Shown: piece by piece, positions 34,024 to 43,132 of the stretch
How the letters are laid out: the number at the start of each line of letters is the position of its first letter
Numbering within the stretch: position 1 is the first letter of the stretch
Assembly: GCF_023242365.1 (NCBI RefSeq)
Contig: NZ_JALLIX010000023.1
Location: 1 to 64,000 of the forward strand
Direction: 5' to 3'
DNA length: 64,000 nt
Source: Pseudomonas sp. MWU13-2100
GTDB lineage: Bacteria; Pseudomonadota; Gammaproteobacteria; Pseudomonadales; Pseudomonadaceae
The notes under the pieces: generated by a model
Database searches by the model: none
Seen by the model: the letters and a program-made list of their open reading frames with translations, nothing else
What the model was told of the DNA's origin: nothing
Made by a program: the position numbers and the translations under genes

Positions 34024-34299
34024 TTACTCCTCTTCGTCGCGCCCGGTGAAGGCGCTCATGCAGACCAGCCGGTGTTCGCTGGAGTCGTCGCTCAGGGTCC
34101 AGCTCTGCAGGGCCTCGTCGAAGGTCGCCGCTTCAAGCTGGGCACGGGTGAAACTCCAGCGTTTCTCGGCCCGGCCATCCATGCACTCGATCAGCAGGCG
34201 GCTGTCGTCGAGGGTGAAATCGAAGGCGTGCAGGCCGTCGACTTCAAGCATGTTGCAGGTTTCAAGGGCACTGAGCAGGGTTTCGGTTGCAGCGGTCAT
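34024..34299 (-). CDS. Small cytoplasmic protein, 91 aa, unknown function
   Basis: I recognise no named domain with confidence. The protein is acidic and looks alpha/beta ('LHAFDFTLDDSRLLIECMDG', 'KRWSFTRAQLEAATFDEALQ', 'SWTLSDDSSEHRLVCMSAF'). The start at 34299 is the only ATG that gives a sensible N-terminus, but no good ribosome site is seen. It ends in 'GRDEEE'. It is probably monocistronic, between the small secreted protein and a REP doublet. Confidence 0.65.
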   Translation of the reverse strand: MTAATETLLSALETCNMLEVDGLHAFDFTLDDSRLLIECMDGRAEKRWSFTRAQLEAATFDEALQSWTLSDDSSEHRLVCMSAFTGRDEEE

Positions 34300-34363
34300 G
34301 ATGTTCTATCGTGTTTGGGGAAGTCCCCATGATAGGCGATATTGCCCTGCAGCGGCGCCACTA

Positions 34364-34441
34364 CCTGTGGGAGCGGAGCTTGCCCGCGAAGCTTTTGGCG
34401 GCATCAAGGGCCTCTTCGCGGGCAAGCGCCGCTCCCACAGG
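34364..34441. repeat. REP doublet (REPIN)
   Basis: 'tgtgggagcggagcttgccc' and flanks face their near-exact reverse complement ending 'gccgctcccacag', about 75 bp in total. This is the commonest REP type in this window. Confidence 0.9.
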
Positions 34442-34471
34442 GGGGATTCAGCGCCTGCGCATCAGCTGTTC

Positions 34472-36856
34472 TCAATGGGAAAACAACGACCCACCGACCT
34501 TCCCCGCCAGCTTCTCCGGCTTGATCAGGAACCGCGCCAGCGCCGGCAACAGCCACAGCGCGCCGAACATGTTCCAGAGCAGCATGAAGGTCAGCATCAG
34601 GCCCATGTCGGCCTGGAACTTGATCGCCGAGAAGATCCAGGTGCAGACCCCGATCGCCAGGCACAACCCCGTGAACAGCACCGCCTTGCCGGTGGATTTC
34701 AGCGTCTGGTAATAGGCCTCCTGCAACGGCAGCCCGGCACGCAGGAAGCTTTCCAGGCGACTGTAGATGTAGATGCCGTAGTCCACGCCGATCCCCACGC
34801 CCAGCGCCACCACCGGCAAGGTCGCGACCTTCACGCCGATGCCCATGAACGCCATCAGCGCGTTCCCCAGCACCGAGGTCAGCACCAGCGGCAGGACGAT
34901 GCACAAGGTCGCCGCCCAGGAACGGAAGGTGATCATGCACATGGTCGCCACGCAGAGGTACACCAGGATCAGGATGGTCAGTTCCGACTCCTTGATCACT
35001 TCGTTGGTGGCCGCCTCGATCCCGGCGTTGCCGGCGGCGAGGAGGAATTCCAGGCCGTCCTTGTTGTTCTCCTTGGCGAAGTCCTGCACCGCATGCACCG
35101 CGCGGTCGAGGGTCGCGGCCTTGTGGTCGTTGAGGAACACCAGCACCGGGGCCAGCGAGCAATTGTTGTTGTACAGGCCGTCGGCGCGGGCGATGGAGTT
35201 GTTCAGCACATCGGGGTTGCGCGACAGGGTTTCCCATTTCAGGTTGCCCTCGTTCATGCCCTTGATCATCTGCTTGGACACGGTCACCAGGGAGATCGCC
35301 GACTGCACGCCCTCGGTGTTCTGCATCTTCCACATCAGCTCGTCGATGGGCGCCATGGCCTCATAGTGCGAACAGCCCTCGGGCGGCGTCTTGACCATCA
35401 CCACCAGCACATCGGAACTGGTGGAGTAGTTGTTGATGATAAAGCGGTTGTCCTTGTTGTAGCGCGAGTCGGGACGCAGCTCCGGCGCGCCCTGGTCAAG
35501 GTCGCCGATCTTCAGGTTCTGCCCGTACCAGAGGCCGCCGCCCAGGGCCAGCAGGGCCAGGACGATGGACACCGGGGCGACCTTGGGGCTGGCGAAATTC
35601 GCCAGCAGGCGCCAGAACGGGTGCTCGCGGGTCGCATCCTTCTTGCTGCGCCCGACCGCTCGCTTGCTGATGCCGACATAGGAGATCGCCACCGGCAGCA
35701 GGATCAGGTTGGTGAACACGATCACCGCCACGCCGATGGAGGCACCGATGGCCAGTTCGCGGATCACGCCGATGTCGATGATCAACAGGGTGATAAAGCC
35801 CACGGCGTCGGCGAGGATGGCGATCATCCCCGGCAGGAACAGTTGCCGGAAGGTCCGCCGGGCCGCCGTCAGGGCGTTGTCGGCATCGCTGGACTGCAAG
35901 GCGATGCCGTTGATTTTCTGCACGCCATGGGAGATGCCGATGGCGAAGATCAGGAACGGCACCAGCATCGAATACGGGTCCAGGCCGAAGCCGAACGTGT
36001 GCATCAGCCCCAGTTGCCAGACCACCGCCACCAGGGTGGTGATCAGCACGGCGATGGTGCTGCGGATGCACCAGGTGAACCAGTACAGCAGCACCAGGGT
36101 GATGACGAAGGCCACGCCGAAGAACAGCACCACCATGACCAGGCCGTCGATCAGGTCACCGACCTTCTTGGCGAAGCCGACGATATGCACCTTCACATTG
36201 GGGTTCTGCGCTTCGAACTTGTCGCGGATCTTCTCTTCGAGCTGGTGGGAGAACTTCTGGTAGTCCAGCGCCAGCAACTTGCCCTGGTCCTGCGGGTCCG
36301 GGTAGGACTCCAGCAGCGGGATATCGACGATGCTCGACTTGAAGTCGTTGGCCACCAGACGTCCGACCTGGCCGGACTTGAGTACGTTGTTTCGCAGTTT
36401 TTCCAGGCTGTCGGCCGAGCCGTTGTAGCTCTGCGGGATCACTTCGCCGCCGGCAAAGCCCTCCTCCGTCACCTCGGTCCAGCGCACGCTGGGGCTCCAC
36501 AGCGACTTGAGGCCGGAGCGGTCGACGCCGGGGATGTAGAACACCTCGTCGTTGACCTGACGCAGGGTCTCCATATAGTCCTTGGTGAAGATATCGCCGT
36601 CCTTGGCCTCCAGCGAAATCCGCACGGTGTTGCCCAGGTTGGCGAGGTCGTTGCGGTGCTCCATCATCTTTTCAATGAACGGATGCTTGAGCGGAATCAT
36701 TTTCTCGAAGCTGGTGGACGGCCGGATCAGCGTGGCCTGCCAGAACAGGAAGGTGCTGACCAGCAGGCAGATGACGATCACTGCCGGGCGGTTGTTGAAA
36801 ATCAGGCGCTCGAGAAACGTCGCCTTGTCTTGATGATGACTTTGCTGACTGCTCAT
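34472..36856 (-). CDS. RND superfamily (MMPL-type) exporter
   Basis: A 794-residue inner-membrane transporter with a first span at ~25-43, a large periplasmic domain, and two blocks of about five spans each (~225-400 and ~625-775), the two-fold RND layout. Typical stretches are 'AIGISHGVQKINGIALQSSD' in the first block and 'VALGVGIGVDYGIYIYSRL' in the second, where the acidic residue expected for proton transfer is present. Such single-gene MMPL-like exporters move lipids or hydrophobic compounds. It follows the YCF48 gene after 20 bases, so the two form an operon. In other proteobacteria this pair is joined to DUF1302 and DUF1329 genes; neither is adjacent here. Substrate unknown. Confidence 0.85.
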   Translation of the reverse strand: MSSQQSHHQDKATFLERLIFNNRPAVIVICLLVSTFLFWQATLIRPSTSFEKMIPLKHPFIEKMMEHRNDLANLGNTVRISLEAKDGDIFTKDYMETLRQVNDEVFYIPGVDRSGLKSLWSPSVRWTEVTEEGFAGGEVIPQSYNGSADSLEKLRNNVLKSGQVGRLVANDFKSSIVDIPLLESYPDPQDQGKLLALDYQKFSHQLEEKIRDKFEAQNPNVKVHIVGFAKKVGDLIDGLVMVVLFFGVAFVITLVLLYWFTWCIRSTIAVLITTLVAVVWQLGLMHTFGFGLDPYSMLVPFLIFAIGISHGVQKINGIALQSSDADNALTAARRTFRQLFLPGMIAILADAVGFITLLIIDIGVIRELAIGASIGVAVIVFTNLILLPVAISYVGISKRAVGRSKKDATREHPFWRLLANFASPKVAPVSIVLALLALGGGLWYGQNLKIGDLDQGAPELRPDSRYNKDNRFIINNYSTSSDVLVVMVKTPPEGCSHYEAMAPIDELMWKMQNTEGVQSAISLVTVSKQMIKGMNEGNLKWETLSRNPDVLNNSIARADGLYNNNCSLAPVLVFLNDHKAATLDRAVHAVQDFAKENNKDGLEFLLAAGNAGIEAATNEVIKESELTILILVYLCVATMCMITFRSWAATLCIVLPLVLTSVLGNALMAFMGIGVKVATLPVVALGVGIGVDYGIYIYSRLESFLRAGLPLQEAYYQTLKSTGKAVLFTGLCLAIGVCTWIFSAIKFQADMGLMLTFMLLWNMFGALWLLPALARFLIKPEKLAGKVGGSLFSH

Positions 36857-36876
36857 GAAGATTCCCGCCTTTCTTG

Positions 36877-37929
36877 TTATTGGCCCAGCTCAGCGCCCGT
36901 TGGCGTGGTGGTGTGGGCGCCGCCCTGGCCGACGAGGATCAGGTTGCCGTTGCCGGCCGCCGTCACCGCCGACAGGGAAATCCGGTCGGGACGGTTGAAT
37001 ACGCTGAAGGTCACGCCGTCATCGGTGCTGCGGATCACGCTGCCGCCGTTGCCGACGATCACCAGCGAGCCATCGGCCAGCAAGGTCGCGCCGGACAGGC
37101 CGAACTCCAGGGCACCACGGGCGGCCTTGAGTGCCACCGGTTCCCAGCTGCTGCCGAAGTTGCTGGAGCGGTAGAGGTTGCCGCGCAGACCGTAGGCCAG
37201 CAGCGTGGAGGGTTGAGCGGTACCGATCACGCCGAACAGCGAGCCCTGGTAGGGGCCGTCGACGTGTTCCCAGGTCTGGCCCCAGTCGGCGGAGCGGAAC
37301 ATGCTGCCCTGCTCGCCCACGATGAACAGTCCGGCATCCTTGACCGCGGCGATGGCGTTAAGGTGGAACTGGTCGGGGTTGTCGATGCGCTCGCTGACGT
37401 TTTTCCAGTGCTGACCGCCGTCGGTGGTTTCCAGCAGGGCCCCGTAGGCGCCCACGGCAAACCCCGTGCTGGCGTCCTTGAACCAGAGGTCGAGCAAGGG
37501 TGCTTCACGCTTGAGGTCCTGGAACTGGCGGGTCCAGGTGGCGCCGCCGTCGGTGCTGGCGAGAATCTGCGCGTCGTGGCCGACGGCCCAGCCGTGCTGG
37601 TCATCGACGAAATAGACCGCGGTGAGCATCTGCCGGGTCGGGACCCGGGCCTGGGTCCAGTGGCCGCCCTGGTCGTCGGAGAAAAGGATGTGCCCGCGAT
37701 CGCCGACGGCTACCAGCCGCTTGCCGGCGTGGACCACGTCGAGCAGCAGGCCCTTGATGGCCTTGGAGGATTCGATGGAGTAGACAGTGTCGGCAGTGCC
37801 GGGCGTTGTCGCGTATGCGCTGGCCGGCAGTCCCGCCAGTCCCGACAGCGCCAGCGCCGTCACCAGCAATGCCGTGCCGCGCCATGTCGGCGGACAGCAA
37901 GAACCCGTAGGCCTCACAGGCTCATTCAT
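36877..37929 (-). CDS. YCF48-like beta-propeller protein, exported
   Basis: A 350-residue protein with an N-terminal signal sequence ('GTALLVTALALSGLAGLPAS', cleavage near 'AYA'). It contains about six repeats of the BNR/YCF48 type: 'GHILFSDDQGGHWTQ', 'AQILASTDGGATWTR', 'GALLETTDGGQHWKN', 'GSMFRSADWGQTWEH', 'GNLYRSSNFGSSWEP', 'GSVIRSTDDGVTFSV'. It folds as a beta propeller in the periplasm, probably as an assembly or docking partner of the RND exporter encoded 20 bases downstream. Ribosome site 'gagaaagg' precedes the ATG. Confidence 0.87.
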   Translation of the reverse strand: MNEPVRPTGSCCPPTWRGTALLVTALALSGLAGLPASAYATTPGTADTVYSIESSKAIKGLLLDVVHAGKRLVAVGDRGHILFSDDQGGHWTQARVPTRQMLTAVYFVDDQHGWAVGHDAQILASTDGGATWTRQFQDLKREAPLLDLWFKDASTGFAVGAYGALLETTDGGQHWKNVSERIDNPDQFHLNAIAAVKDAGLFIVGEQGSMFRSADWGQTWEHVDGPYQGSLFGVIGTAQPSTLLAYGLRGNLYRSSNFGSSWEPVALKAARGALEFGLSGATLLADGSLVIVGNGGSVIRSTDDGVTFSVFNRPDRISLSAVTAAGNGNLILVGQGGAHTTTPTGAELGQ

Positions 37930-38224
37930 AGACCTTTCTCCCCATTTATTATTGTCAGGTCGTCCAACCTTTCAGGGCGCCTTCGAGGGCGTTTCATGAC
38001 TGCCGGGTCGTCTGAAACCGGCAATCTAGAGCCCCTTCTAAAGCTGGGGCTATCCTATCGGGCTTTGGAATCGTCTGACAATCGACGCCACGTTATCTTT
38101 TGTTAACCCGGGGCGTTGAGGGGAAGCCTGAATGATGGGGTATCAGGTGAGGTGATGAACAAAGGCCACGGGAGTGGCCTTTGTCGAGGTGAGTCAGGTA
38201 TTTCAGGGGTACTTGTGCCGACGC

Positions 38225-38444
38225 CTTCGCGGGCAAGCTCCGCTCCCACAGTTATTTTGGTCGTCCATAACATTCAGGCTCGACCCAAATCCTGTGTTTG
38301 GATTGCCCACAACACTCAGGCTCGACCCAAATCCTGTGTTTGGATTGCCCACAACACTCAGGCTCGACCCAAATCCTGTGTTTGGATTGCCCACAACACT
38401 CAGGCTCGACCCAAATCCTGTGGGAGCGGAGCTTGCCCGCGAAG
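38225..38444. repeat. Expanded REP doublet holding a 42-bp tandem array
   Basis: Left REP arm at 38225-38251 and its reverse complement at 38418-38444 are the same REP as at 34364 and 46054. The spacer, normally about 20-45 bases, is 166 bases here because of the tandem repeats at 38269-38422. The 37930-38475 gap holds no gene I can support; open frames within it come from the repeats. Confidence 0.9.
38269..38422. repeat. 42-bp tandem repeat, about 3.7 copies
   Basis: Units start at 38269, 38311, 38353 and 38395 with 'aacactcaggctcgacccaa' (first copy has one change). Copies 2-4 are identical over their shared length, so expansion is recent. 42 bases are divisible by three, which explains the repetitive but probably meaningless open frames across it. 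Confidence 0.95.
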
Positions 38445-38475
38445 GGGCCCTACAGGGCGCCCGCAGGCAAACAGC

Positions 38476-41133
38476 TTAAGCCAGGCTTTTGCTGACAACC
38501 TCGTACACATCGGCTGACAACTCACCGGAACCGCGAATCCGCTCCAGCTCAGCCTTCATCAGCGCCTGGCGAGCACCGTCATACTTGCGCCAGCGGGTCA
38601 GCGGCGCCAACTGCCGGGAGGCGATCTGCGGATTCAACGCATTGAGCTGGATCACCAGGTCCGCCAGGAAGCGGTAACCGGAACCGTCCGCCGCATGGAA
38701 GTTGATCAGGTTCTGCCCGGCAAACGCACCAATCAGCGCCCGCACCTTGTTCGGGTTCTTGATGGTGAACGCCGGGTGCGCCATCAACGCCTTGACCCGT
38801 TGCAAGCCACCGGGCAACGGACTGCCGGCCTGGACGCTGAACCACTGGTCCATGACCAGCGGATTGTCCTTGAAGTGCTCGGCGAAACTGGCCAGCGCCA
38901 ACGCCTTCTCGGCCTCGAACGGCGAGTTCACCAATACCGCCAGGGCGGTCAGGCGCTCGGTCATGTTGTCGGCCGTCTCGAACTGCTCCAACGTCGCCGC
39001 CAGCACTTCAGGCTTGCCACTGAGCATCAGGTATGACAACGCAATGTTCTGCAGCGCGCGCCGGGCAAAATGCTCGTTCTCGGCCACGTAAGGGGTGGTT
39101 TTCGATACCGCGCGATTGACTTGGTAACGCTGCCACAAGCCGTCGAACAACTGCTCGGCCAACTGCCGGCGAACAAACTCGCGAGCGCTGTGAATCGCCT
39201 CGACATCCGCCACTTCGCTGATCTCGGTAAGATAGGCCTCACCCGGCAGCGAAAGCATTTCGGCGACCATCGCCTGATCAAGCTGCTCGTTGCCCAGCAC
39301 GCTGCGCAAGGCCGTGACCAGACGCGGATCAAGCACCAGCGCTTCACCCTTCTGATGCTGGCCGATCAATTCCTGCAACACCTGCACCGACAATTGTTGG
39401 CCGGCGTCCCAACGGTTGAAGCCGTCGCTGTCGTGCTGCATCAGGAACATCAACTGGTCACGGTCGTAGGGGAAGCTCAGCTTCACCGGCGCCGAAAAAC
39501 CGCGCAGCAGCGACGGCAACGGCTTGGCATCAAGGCCGATGAAGGTGAAGGTCTGCTCAGCCTCGGTCACCGACAACACGCGGCTGCTAGTGCCGGGGGT
39601 CGCTTCACCCAACAGTTGCAGGGCGACTTCAGCACCCCGGGCATCCAGCAGACCGATCTCCACCGGAATCACAAATGGCAGTTTTTCCTGCTTGTCCGGA
39701 GTCTGCGGGCAGCTCTGGCGGAAGGTCAGGCTGTAGGTCCTGGCGCTCGTATCGTAACTTTCACTGACGGCGAGACGCGGCGTACCGGCCTGGCTGTACC
39801 AGCGCTTGAACTGGGTGAAATCGACGCCGTTGGCATCTTCCATGGCCTTGACGAAATCGTCGCAGGTCACGGCCTGGCCGTCATGGCGCTGGAAATACAG
39901 GTCGCTGCCTTTGCGGAAACCTTCGGCACCGAGCAGGGTGTGGATCATGCCGACCACTTCCGAGCCTTTCTCGTACACGGTCAGGGTGTAGAAGTTGGAG
40001 ATCTCGATAAAGCTGTCCGGACGCACCGCGTGGGCCATGGGACCGGCGTCTTCGGCGAACTGGTGGGTACGCAGGTAGGCGACATCCTGGATCCGCTTGA
40101 CCGTGCGCGAGTTCATGTCGGCGGAGAAACCGGCATCGCGGAACACCGTGAAGCCTTCCTTGAGCGAGAGCTGGAACCAGTCGCGGCAGGTCACGCGGTT
40201 GCCCGACCAGTTGTGGAAGTATTCGTGGGCGACGATCGCCTCGACCCGCTGGTGCGCAGCGTCGGTGGCGGTTTCGGCGCGGGCCAGCACGGCGCTGGAG
40301 TTGAAGATGTTGAGGCCCTTGTTCTCCATGGCCCCCATGTTGAAGTCGTTGACCGCAACGATCATGAAGATGTCCAGGTCGTACTCGCGACCATAGACCT
40401 CCTCATCCCAGCGCATGGACTTCTTCAGGCTGTTCATGGCGTGCTGGCACTTGTCGATGTTTTCCGGCTCGACGTAGATACGCAGCGCGACGTTACGACC
40501 GCTCATGGTCGCGAAACTGTCTTCGACGCACCACAGATCGCCCGCCACCAGGGCGAACAGGTAGGCCGGCTTCATGAACGGGTCTTCCCAGGTCGCCCAG
40601 TGCCGACCGTCGTCCTGCGGACCATTGCCCACCGGATTGCCGTTGGACAACAGCACCGGATAGCGATGCTGCTCGGCGATCACCGTGGTGGTGAACTTGC
40701 TCATCACATCCGGACGGTCGAGGTAGTAGGTGATCTTGCGAAAGCCTTCGGCCTCGCACTGGGTGCAGAACATCGCGCCGGACTTGTACAGGCCTTCCAG
40801 GGCGGTGTTGGTTTCCGGGTGGATCTTCACGCTGGTGTCGACACTGAAGCGCTCGCTGGCCGGGTGCAGGGTCAGGTGGCTGTCGTCGATCTGGTAGTCG
40901 TTGCCCGACAGCACACGGTCGTCGAGTTGCACCGACAGCAGCTCCAGCAACTGGCCGTCCAGTACCAGCGGCGGCAGACCCGCGCCAGCGGCCGGGTTGC
41001 GGCGCATCACCAGCTGCGCATGGACCAGGGTATGGTCCTCGAACAACTCGAAGGTCAGGTGCGTCTCGTCGATCAGGTAGTCCGGTGCCTGATAGTCCTT
41101 CAGATAGATCATCTTCGGTTGTTCGGTGCGCAT
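38476..41133 (-). CDS. pepN: Aminopeptidase N
   Basis: M1-family zinc aminopeptidase, cytoplasmic, 885 residues (family ~870-890). The exopeptidase motif 'GAMENKGLNIFN' is followed by the zinc site His303-Glu-x-x-His307 in 'VAHEYFHNWSGNRVTCRDW' and the third ligand Glu in 'LKEGFTVFRD'. The C-terminal helical domain is complete ('RWRKYDGARQALMKAELERI'). Ribosome site 'aaagga' precedes the ATG. Transcribed after DUF2797 with a 12-base gap, so likely in the same operon. Confidence 0.96.
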   Translation of the reverse strand: MRTEQPKMIYLKDYQAPDYLIDETHLTFELFEDHTLVHAQLVMRRNPAAGAGLPPLVLDGQLLELLSVQLDDRVLSGNDYQIDDSHLTLHPASERFSVDTSVKIHPETNTALEGLYKSGAMFCTQCEAEGFRKITYYLDRPDVMSKFTTTVIAEQHRYPVLLSNGNPVGNGPQDDGRHWATWEDPFMKPAYLFALVAGDLWCVEDSFATMSGRNVALRIYVEPENIDKCQHAMNSLKKSMRWDEEVYGREYDLDIFMIVAVNDFNMGAMENKGLNIFNSSAVLARAETATDAAHQRVEAIVAHEYFHNWSGNRVTCRDWFQLSLKEGFTVFRDAGFSADMNSRTVKRIQDVAYLRTHQFAEDAGPMAHAVRPDSFIEISNFYTLTVYEKGSEVVGMIHTLLGAEGFRKGSDLYFQRHDGQAVTCDDFVKAMEDANGVDFTQFKRWYSQAGTPRLAVSESYDTSARTYSLTFRQSCPQTPDKQEKLPFVIPVEIGLLDARGAEVALQLLGEATPGTSSRVLSVTEAEQTFTFIGLDAKPLPSLLRGFSAPVKLSFPYDRDQLMFLMQHDSDGFNRWDAGQQLSVQVLQELIGQHQKGEALVLDPRLVTALRSVLGNEQLDQAMVAEMLSLPGEAYLTEISEVADVEAIHSAREFVRRQLAEQLFDGLWQRYQVNRAVSKTTPYVAENEHFARRALQNIALSYLMLSGKPEVLAATLEQFETADNMTERLTALAVLVNSPFEAEKALALASFAEHFKDNPLVMDQWFSVQAGSPLPGGLQRVKALMAHPAFTIKNPNKVRALIGAFAGQNLINFHAADGSGYRFLADLVIQLNALNPQIASRQLAPLTRWRKYDGARQALMKAELERIRGSGELSADVYEVVSKSLA

Positions 41134-41145
41134 GAGGGCGTCCTT

Positions 41146-41976
41146 TTACTGATGCACGGCGAGCTGGTAGGCCGTGTATTTACGGATATTGATCACGCCG
41201 GTGTCGAAGATCAGGTACTGGCCCTTGATCCCCATCAGCGTGCCTTCGGCAATCGGGTCTTTGTCCAGGTTGAAGCTGACCACTTTGGTCGGGTAGTGCT
41301 CGATCGGGTAGCGGATTTCCAGCGGTTCGAGATCATGCACCGGCTGGATCGCCTGCAGGCCGAAACGCGCCTGCAAGGCGGCAAGGCCCTCGGCACAGGA
41401 TTCGAACAGTTGATCGCGCACCGCCTTGAGATCCACCGCCGGCGCATCGCCCTTGAGCAAGGCGCGCCAGTTGGTCTTGTCGGCCACCTGGCTGCGAAAC
41501 AGGTCCTCGACGAAGCCGGACTGCTGGCGGGTCGCCACACGGACGATCGGCAGCGCCTGGCTGGCGCCCTGGTCGAGCCAGCGGGTCGGCAACTGGGTCG
41601 CGCGGGTGATGCCGACCTTGATTCCCGACGAATTGGCCAGGTAGACCACGTGCTCGGTCATGCAGAATTTTTCGCCCCAGGACGGCTCGCGGCAGGTGCC
41701 GGCGTCGTAATGGCAGCGTTCGGGGCTCATGATGCAGGTGTCGCACTGGGCCAGCTTGGTCATGCACGGGTAGCAATAGCCCTGGCTGAAGCTGGTCTTG
41801 GTCTTGCGTCCGCAGTGGGTGCAATGAATCGCCCCGAGGAACTCCAGGCGCAACTTCTGGCCGATCAACGGATTGACCGGCACCTCGCTGTCACCCAGGC
41901 GAAAGGCGTACTGCACCTGCGCGCCTTCAAGGCGCGTCGCCATTTTGCTGATTGCACCGCGGCCAAGCTCGATCAA
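41146..41976 (-). CDS. DUF2797 family Cys-rich protein
   Basis: A 276-residue DUF2797 protein, function unknown. It has a zinc-binding-like Cys array: 'HCTHCGRKTKTSF', 'YCYPCMTKLAQCDTC', 'CHYDAGTCREP'. Then comes a GIY-YIG-like core: 'VVYLANSSGIKVGITRATQL' with 'RWLDQGASQ', as known for this family. I place the start at a TTG (41974-41976) that overlaps the DUF1315 stop as TTGA; the product then begins (M)IELGRGAISKMATRL, as expected for the family. A longer frame reaches upstream but runs through the DUF1315 gene. Operon order is DUF1315-DUF2797-pepN. Confidence 0.87.
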   Translation of the reverse strand: MIELGRGAISKMATRLEGAQVQYAFRLGDSEVPVNPLIGQKLRLEFLGAIHCTHCGRKTKTSFSQGYCYPCMTKLAQCDTCIMSPERCHYDAGTCREPSWGEKFCMTEHVVYLANSSGIKVGITRATQLPTRWLDQGASQALPIVRVATRQQSGFVEDLFRSQVADKTNWRALLKGDAPAVDLKAVRDQLFESCAEGLAALQARFGLQAIQPVHDLEPLEIRYPIEHYPTKVVSFNLDKDPIAEGTLMGIKGQYLIFDTGVINIRKYTAYQLAVHQ

Positions 41977-42233
41977 TGGATGGCATCCGACTTGAAGAGG
42001 ATGTTCGGCACCGGGGCCGACTTCGAGGTGCATTCCTGCGTGCCCATGTAACCGGTACGCTGGTCTTCCGGCAGGTTCTGGGTTTCCCAGGCGATCATCG
42101 CCTGCAACGACAGCTCGCGCTGTTCGGCGCTGAGCTTGCGCCCGTCCGACCATTTGCCGATTTCCACCGCCAGTTTCAGGCTCTGGTAGATGTCGGGGGT
42201 GATGTTTTCAATCATTTCGATAAAAGAGGACAT
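41973..42233 (-). CDS. DUF1315 (YeaC-like) protein, 86 aa
   Basis: Small soluble protein; 'IENITPDIYQSLKLAVEIGK' plus 'LSAEQRELSLQAMIAWE' is the DUF1315/YeaC signature. Function unknown. The ATG at 42233 has 'agagga' just upstream. Its stop overlaps the TTG start of DUF2797, so the two are coupled; pepN follows. Confidence 0.88.
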   Translation of the reverse strand: MSSFIEMIENITPDIYQSLKLAVEIGKWSDGRKLSAEQRELSLQAMIAWETQNLPEDQRTGYMGTQECTSKSAPVPNILFKSDAIH

Positions 42234-42259
42234 GCGCGCTCCACGCTTGAAAAATTCGA

Positions 42260-43132
42260 CTAGATGGCCAGTTTACGACGAGACCAGAGGCCGCCCAACA
42301 AACCGCTGAAACATCCGATGAGCAGTCCGCCGACATGGGCACCATTGGCGATTTCGCCGAAGCCGATCATCGAGACCAGGCCCGACAGGCACAACAGCAG
42401 CCAGACCAGCATCATCACCAGCACACCGCGCGGCAGACGATAGACCGGGTTCGGCGACACCCATTGGTAGATCCAGCAATGCCCGAGCAAACCGTAGAGC
42501 ACCCCGGACAGGCCGCCGAACAGGGTCGGGCCGCTGACGTAATACTGCGTGTAATTCGAAACCAGGCTGAACAGCAATGTCAGCCCCAGCAGGTTGATGC
42601 TGCCCTGACGCAGCTCGATGCGCCGACCCAGTTCCCAGTACCACATGCCGTTCATGGCGATATGCAGGATGCCGAAGTGGATCAGCATCGGCGTCACCAA
42701 CCGCCACCACTGCCCCGCCGCCAGGCCGTCGGCCAGGGGGGTGAACTGGACGTAGTTGCCGCGGACCTGGAAGTCGAGAAAGGTGAACCAGTGCAGGGTC
42801 TGCAGGTTGTCACCGAGCAGGGTCACGCCGGCGATGATCAGGCTCAACAAGAGGATGCCGGCGGTGGTCGGGCTCTGACGCACCTGGGTGAGAAAGTTCG
42901 GCCGGGTCATGGCCAGCGGCTTGTCGGGGACTTCCAGCTGGTTATCCGGATCGCCGGCGGGGAAACGCTGGTACAGCGACAGCACGTCGGCGCTGATCGA
43001 CTCGGGCACCCACAACACCTGCTCGCCGGACTCCTCGTTGACCCGGTGCGGCACCTGCATGCGCTCCAGCAGTTTGACGAAGCCACTCAGATCAGTGGTC
43101 AACGGCAGGCGTAAGATAGCAGTGGCACTCAT
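42260..43132 (-). CDS. glpG: Rhomboid intramembrane serine protease GlpG
   Basis: A 290-residue inner-membrane protease that cleaves helical membrane proteins. A cytoplasmic N-terminal domain (~1-90) precedes six spans. Catalytic residues are Ser in 'FGGLSGVLYGLLGH' and His in 'NGAHVGGLLIGC'; the stabilising His/Asn in 'HFGILHIAMNGMWYW' are present too. The end 'LLGGLWSRRKLAI' is typical of Pseudomonas GlpG. The ATG overlaps the stop of the metallophosphoesterase by four bases (ATGA reading on the minus strand), so it is coupled to that gene, as in related species. Confidence 0.93.
   Translation of the reverse strand: MSATAILRLPLTTDLSGFVKLLERMQVPHRVNEESGEQVLWVPESISADVLSLYQRFPAGDPDNQLEVPDKPLAMTRPNFLTQVRQSPTTAGILLLSLIIAGVTLLGDNLQTLHWFTFLDFQVRGNYVQFTPLADGLAAGQWWRLVTPMLIHFGILHIAMNGMWYWELGRRIELRQGSINLLGLTLLFSLVSNYTQYYVSGPTLFGGLSGVLYGLLGHCWIYQWVSPNPVYRLPRGVLVMMLVWLLLCLSGLVSMIGFGEIANGAHVGGLLIGCFSGLLGGLWSRRKLAI

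Noticed and set aside
33980..37174. A plus-strand open frame of 1064 codons opposite the RND exporter
   Set aside because: The translation is His/Asp/Gln-rich low complexity typical of the antisense strand of GC-rich membrane protein genes.
38116..38517. Frames with a 14-residue repeat (such as 'TQARPKSCVWIAHN')
   Set aside because: The pattern follows from the 42-bp DNA repeat inside a REP doublet; no ribosome site, and three frames are open at once, so a repeat protein is unlikely.
39070..42051. A plus-strand open frame of 993 codons opposite pepN and DUF2797
   Set aside because: Same type of antisense shadow; it crosses two real genes and has no domain motif.
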